Shown here: positions 14,750-17,129 of the stretch, piece after piece | Numbering within the stretch: the first letter of the stretch is position 1 | How the letters are laid out: each line of letters begins with the position of its first letter | DNA from: JAPLGD01 sp041302745 | GTDB lineage: Bacteria > Bipolaricaulota > Bipolaricaulia > UBA7950 > UBA9294 | Direction of reading: 5' to 3' | DNA length: 17,129 bases | Assembly (NCBI GenBank): GCA_041302745.1 | Contig: JBFYQP010000058.1 | Span: forward strand, 1-17,129 | Translations under genes and position numbers: made by a program | Notes under the pieces: generated by a model | What the model was told of the DNA's origin: nothing | Databases searched by the model: none | Seen by the model: only the letters and a program-made list of their open reading frames with translations

Positions 14750-15523
14750 ATGGCCATCGAGTTCACCTTCCGCATCACCAAGGACGAGATCCACGTTCGG
14801 GACAAGGAAGCGGGGTTTGACCGCACGTTCGCGAACCGCGTAGGGGTCGACGCGAAGCGTGGCATCATCGTGTCCTTGGGCGAGCCTGAGGACAAGGCGA
14901 AGGCGCGTCTCGGCACGTGGTACCTCGAGCACGCGAGCGAGGTTCGTTTCTGCACGCTGTTCGATGCCAAGGGCACGGATCTGTACTTCGAGATCCGAGT
15001 GCTCGAATACGTGACCCGAATGCTGCACGGGCAATCTCAGGCCAACCGGCGGTTCAAACACATGGCGGCAAAGCTCGTGAACGCTTTTGACTACGTGCTT
15101 GAGATCCCGGGCTACGAGGCGTTTCCCGAGGCTCGTCGCCACGCGCTCGAAGAGAGCATCCAAGCGCACCTCCGCATGCGTCGACTTGTGGTGAACGGCA
15201 GCGAAGTGCAGATTCCGAGGAGCCGACGGCAGATCGAGCACTGGCTGCGTCGGCTCTTTGTCTGGGTGGTCCCCGTTGCGGCGACGATGATCGGCTACGT
15301 GACCGTGCCGCCTCCGATCCTCGAGAACCGGCTCTATCTCTTCTTCTACCTCATCGCGATCGCGCTCGTCTTCTACTACAGCGGCAGGGTCCTGTGGATG
15401 CTGTGTGCGCGGCAGCTCGTCCCGCCGACGTATCGCCTCCGCATGCTTCAGGGCATGCGCCATCGGCTGCCGCCCATCGATAAGTTCCTCGCCCGGATTC
15501 TGTGGGGGACTCGAGAAACGTAG
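14750..15523 (+). CDS. Uncharacterised two-helix membrane protein
   Basis: A 257-residue protein I do not recognise. Residues 1 to about 165 are soluble and mixed in charge, starting with strand-like FRITKDEIHVRD, then an amphipathic middle (85-145) rich in Arg, Leu and Glu. Two hydrophobic helices follow (about 169-187 and 195-217) joined by a short Pro-rich turn. A strongly basic tail (221-257) starts RQLVPPTYRLRMLQGMRHRL and ends WGTRET. Both ends are predicted in the cytoplasm. The tail is repeated, diverged, downstream of vapC, implying that a paralogue once stood there and that the tail was under selection. The ATG at 14750 is chosen because upstream frame lies in the intergenic region; its ribosome-binding site is weak. 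Confidence 0.7.
   Translation: MAIEFTFRITKDEIHVRDKEAGFDRTFANRVGVDAKRGIIVSLGEPEDKAKARLGTWYLEHASEVRFCTLFDAKGTDLYFEIRVLEYVTRMLHGQSQANRRFKHMAAKLVNAFDYVLEIPGYEAFPEARRHALEESIQAHLRMRRLVVNGSEVQIPRSRRQIEHWLRRLFVWVVPVAATMIGYVTVPPPILENRLYLFFYLIAIALVFYYSGRVLWMLCARQLVPPTYRLRMLQGMRHRLPPIDKFLARILWGTRET
15410..15520 (+). repeat. Copy 1 of the 37-codon tail repeat
   Basis: The last 37 sense codons of the two-helix membrane protein gene. They align without gaps to 16252-16362: by hand count 85 of 111 bases and 29 of 37 residues agree. Eleven codons differ silently and eight change the residue. Confidence 0.85.
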
Positions 15524-15603
15524 CGGGCCGCTCAAGGCCGCGTCCAGCCTCTCCGGCCGCCCTGACTGCGGTGTCTCTCAGCCATTCGCCTCTCCGTGAG
15601 CCC

Positions 15604-15631
15604 TTGACATCGGATGTTCGATCGATAGGAT
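15604..15631 (+). promoter_or_regulatory. Sigma-70 promoter of vapBC
   Basis: A perfect TTGACA (15604-15609), a 16-base spacer and TAGGAT (15626-15631) form the best promoter in the window. The RNA would start near 15638, about 30 bases before the vapB ATG. Confidence 0.75.
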
Positions 15632-15658
15632 GATCGTATGACGGAATCGTGATCGATT
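15620..15658 (+). promoter_or_regulatory. Candidate VapB/VapBC operator
   Basis: Three GATCG copies (15620-15624, 15632-15636, 15651-15655) lie on and just after the -10 box. An inverted repeat AATCG-TGAT-CGATT spans 15645-15658. AbrB-type antitoxins commonly repress their own promoter at such repeats; binding here is inferred. Confidence 0.4.
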
Positions 15659-15669
15659 ACTGGAGGGCC

Positions 15670-15876
15670 ATGGAGAAGGTCAAGATCTCCCCGAAGTACC
15701 AAATCGTCATCCCGAAGTCGATTCGCATGAGACTGGACCTCGTGCCCGGCCAGCACCTCGAGATGATCGCCCACGGCGACCGCATCGAAGTGGTGCCAGT
15801 CAAGTGCCTGCGCGGTATGCGCGGCTTTCTTAAGGGCATCGACACAACTGTGGAGCGTGAGGCCGACAGGGTATGA
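15670..15876 (+). CDS. vapB: VapB-type antitoxin, AbrB/MazE (SpoVT) fold
   Basis: A 68-residue DNA-binding antitoxin. Residues 2-45 form the swapped-hairpin AbrB domain: VKISPKYQIVIPKSIRMRL, then VPGQHLEMIAHGDRIEVVPV. The C-terminal tail (about 46-68, GFLKGIDTTVEREADRV) is the part expected to fold onto and block the toxin. The ATG at 15670 is preferred because the conserved domain begins right after it and GGAGG precedes it (15662-15666); spacing is short at three bases. An upstream GTG at 15649 would add seven residues without a Shine-Dalgarno. Its TGA overlaps the vapC ATG (ATGA), coupling the two. It likely represses its own strong promoter. Confidence 0.9.
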   Translation: MEKVKISPKYQIVIPKSIRMRLDLVPGQHLEMIAHGDRIEVVPVKCLRGMRGFLKGIDTTVEREADRV

Positions 15877-16247
15877 AGCTTGTCGACTCGTCGGGGTGGC
15901 TTGAGTACTTCGCCGACGGACCCAATGCCGGGGCGTTCGCCAGACTGCTTCAGGACCCCGAAAACCTCATTGTGCCAACGGTCTGCGTCTACGAGGTGTA
16001 CAAGACCGTCTTGCGTCAGCGCGGGCCATCGGATGCGCTTCAGGCCGTTGCGTTGATGCGGCAGGGCAAGATCGTCGAGTTGACCGAGCCGACGGCCCTT
16101 CTCGCTGCCGAGTTGAGTCTCGCCCACAAGCTCCCCATGGCCGACAGCATCATCCTGGCTACAGCGCGCACTCACAAGGCGCACGTCTGGACGCAAGACG
16201 CCGACTTCGCGGGGATCGAGGGAGTCACCGTAGTTGGCGCTCGCTGA
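15873..16247 (+). CDS. vapC: VapC-type PIN-domain ribonuclease toxin
   Basis: A 124-residue PIN-domain endoribonuclease, the toxin of the pair. The conserved acidic site is complete: Asp5 in VDSSGWLEY, Glu41 in VYEVYK, Asp91 in MADSIILA, and Asp109/Asp111 in WTQDADF. These residues bind Mg or Mn and cleave RNA; known VapC toxins cut tRNA or rRNA, but this target is unknown. Length is normal (about 120-140). Translation is coupled to vapB through ATGA. The stop at 16245-16247 is followed four bases later by the diverged copy of the upstream membrane-protein tail, so the cassette appears to have a sharp right edge. Confidence 0.92.
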   Translation: MKLVDSSGWLEYFADGPNAGAFARLLQDPENLIVPTVCVYEVYKTVLRQRGPSDALQAVALMRQGKIVELTEPTALLAAELSLAHKLPMADSIILATARTHKAHVWTQDADFAGIEGVTVVGAR

Positions 16248-16251
16248 GCCG

Positions 16252-16362
16252 CGGCAGCTCGTCCCGCCCATCTATCGCCTCCGCATGCTCCAGGGAATAC
16301 GCCACCGTCTGCCGCCGATCGACAGGTGGCTGGCGCGAGTCATCTGGGGGGCAACCGAGACG
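16252..16362 (+). pseudogene. Remnant of a paralogue of the two-helix membrane protein (tail only)
   Basis: A 37-codon fragment, RQLVPPIYRLRMLQGIRHRL continuing to WGATET, matches residues 221-257 of the upstream membrane protein (29 of 37 identical by hand count). There is no upstream body, no ribosome-binding site and no stop where the intact copy has one. It begins four bases after the vapC stop. Many of the differences are silent, so the copy diverged as a working gene before being truncated. The rest of the gap to 16418 shows nothing recognisable. Confidence 0.75.
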
Positions 16363-16418
16363 AGCTCCCATTCCCAGTTCGCTCGCTTGGTTGCTTCGGG
16401 ATTCGTCATCGCCTCGCT

Positions 16419-16847
16419 TCAGAGTTGCCTGAGCAGTCGCAGCGTCGTCTCGTCAGGAGCCCCGGAGAAGCAGCGGTCGATCGCTTCGGAGAACGCCTCG
16501 GCTCCGTGCGAGCACTGCGAGAAGAGGGTCATCGACGATCGAAACTTCATCCAATCCGGACAGCCGAAGATAGCCTCAGGGTCCGGGTTCGGGATCGCGA
16601 GGACGAGTTGAGTGCACCCGACGAGCCGCGGCCCGAGGACCTCGTGAGCCAAGTAGCGCTCCGCCTGAGCCAGGGAATCGAGCGCGAAGCGCTCGGCCGT
16701 CGCGCTGTGTCCGAGCCCGCGGAGCTGCGGAAAGACGAACCACATCCAGTGCGTTCGCTTGCGCCCCTCCGCCAGCTCCAGCACGACCTGGCCGTAGACG
16801 GGCTCTTGGGCTCTGACGAAGTGGTCGAACTCCGCTGTGTGCGTCAT
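16419..16847 (-). CDS. DUF1810 family protein
   Basis: A 142-residue cytoplasmic protein of the widespread DUF1810 family, function unknown. The diagnostic stretch is GRKRTHWMWFVFPQLRGLG (29-45), followed by AERFALDSLAQAERYL and VLGPRLVGC. The C-terminal DWMKFRSSMTLFSQ block is also typical. Length matches the family (about 140-150). The ATG at 16847 places the start just before the conserved FxHFVRAQ segment, with a weak GGACGGG upstream; starts at 16856 and 16862 are alternatives adding three to five residues. It converges on the vapBC region and precedes nothing on its strand within the window. Confidence 0.88.
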   Translation of the reverse strand: MTHTAEFDHFVRAQEPVYGQVVLELAEGRKRTHWMWFVFPQLRGLGHSATAERFALDSLAQAERYLAHEVLGPRLVGCTQLVLAIPNPDPEAIFGCPDWMKFRSSMTLFSQCSHGAEAFSEAIDRCFSGAPDETTLRLLRQL

Positions 16848-16926
16848 CCCGTCCATTGTCATCCGTCCGTGTCGTGGTGTGGAGTGGCAACCGCCGAGAG
16901 CTGCGCGCACCCGCCAGACGCCGGGC

Positions 16927-17129
16927 CTAGAGCTTCAGCCCCATCGAGTTGCCCGCCGTACGACGGACGAAGCCGAGCGCCTCGACCTCGCGGGCAACCG
17001 CCGGCATCCAGTTGGGGACGAAGACCTCGACGCGCAAACGAGGGCTCTTCGCCACAACCTCGCACAGAGCTTGGCGGACGGCATACGGGGCGAGTTCTGG
17101 TTGCGCCGGATCGAGGCGGATGCGCAGCA
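16927..17129 (-). CDS. C-terminal end of a GNAT-like acetyltransferase, partial
   Basis: The last 66 residues of a protein entering from the right edge. The stretch LRVEVFVPNWMPAVAREVEA followed by LGFVRRTAGNSMGLKL has the shape of a GNAT C-terminus: a strand, a short loop, a helix, then LGF and a final strand. The catalytic acetyl-CoA loop would lie outside the window, so the family call is tentative. Its stop (16929-16927) is 80 bases upstream of the DUF1810 start on the same strand. Confidence 0.5.
   Translation of the reverse strand, partial: LRIRLDPAQPELAPYAVRQALCEVVAKSPRLRVEVFVPNWMPAVAREVEALGFVRRTAGNSMGLKL

Noticed and set aside
15410..16362. Target-site duplication of a recent mobile element around vapBC
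   Set aside because: The flanking copies differ at about a quarter of positions with many silent changes, and no transposase, integrase or terminal inverted repeats are present.

Overview
This is a gene-dense, very GC-rich bacterial window with no rRNA, tRNA, CRISPR array or insertion sequence that I can see. Most genes have a good Shine-Dalgarno sequence (GGAGG-type) 4 to 10 bases before ATG or GTG, and a few sigma-70-like promoters are visible. A flavodoxin/2[4Fe-4S] (EFR1-type) protein hints at an anaerobic or low-oxygen lifestyle. I cannot place the phylum from the sequence. The very long antisense reading frames over several genes are by-products of GC-rich codon usage and are not annotated.

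Layout, left to right. (1) 1-937, minus: the N-terminal 312 residues of an exported YtcJ-like amidohydrolase, cut by the window edge. (2) 1161-4455, plus: an acyltransferase-like protein with degenerate motifs, an APH-type phosphotransferase and a YcaQ/AlkX-type DNA glycosylase, all codirectional. (3) 4452-4958, minus: a conserved-looking Cys-rich protein of unknown function, tail to tail with the glycosylase. (4) 5075-8880, plus: a SagB-type nitroreductase, an S9 serine peptidase and an exported alpha/beta hydrolase.

(5) 14560-8897, minus: a long codirectional run. It holds a BltD/PaiA-like GNAT acetyltransferase, the EFR1-type flavodoxin-ferredoxin, an ABC-2 exporter (ATPase plus two paralogous permeases, translationally coupled), a tandem-GNAT acetyltransferase, a 47-residue one-helix membrane protein, and a 5'-truncated creatininase remnant. 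(6) 14750-16362, plus: an uncharacterised two-helix membrane protein, then a vapBC toxin-antitoxin cassette with its own promoter, then a diverged second copy of the membrane protein's last 37 codons, beginning 4 bases after the vapC stop. (7) 16419-17129, minus: a DUF1810 protein and the C-terminal end of a GNAT-like protein.

The genes look like a mosaic of housekeeping and accessory functions (export, peptide and ester hydrolysis, acetylation, DNA repair) rather than one pathway. The clearest functional unit is the three-gene ABC exporter. The most unusual structure is the vapBC cassette lying between two copies of a membrane-protein tail. I did not find convincing evidence of a wholly new defence or biosynthetic system.
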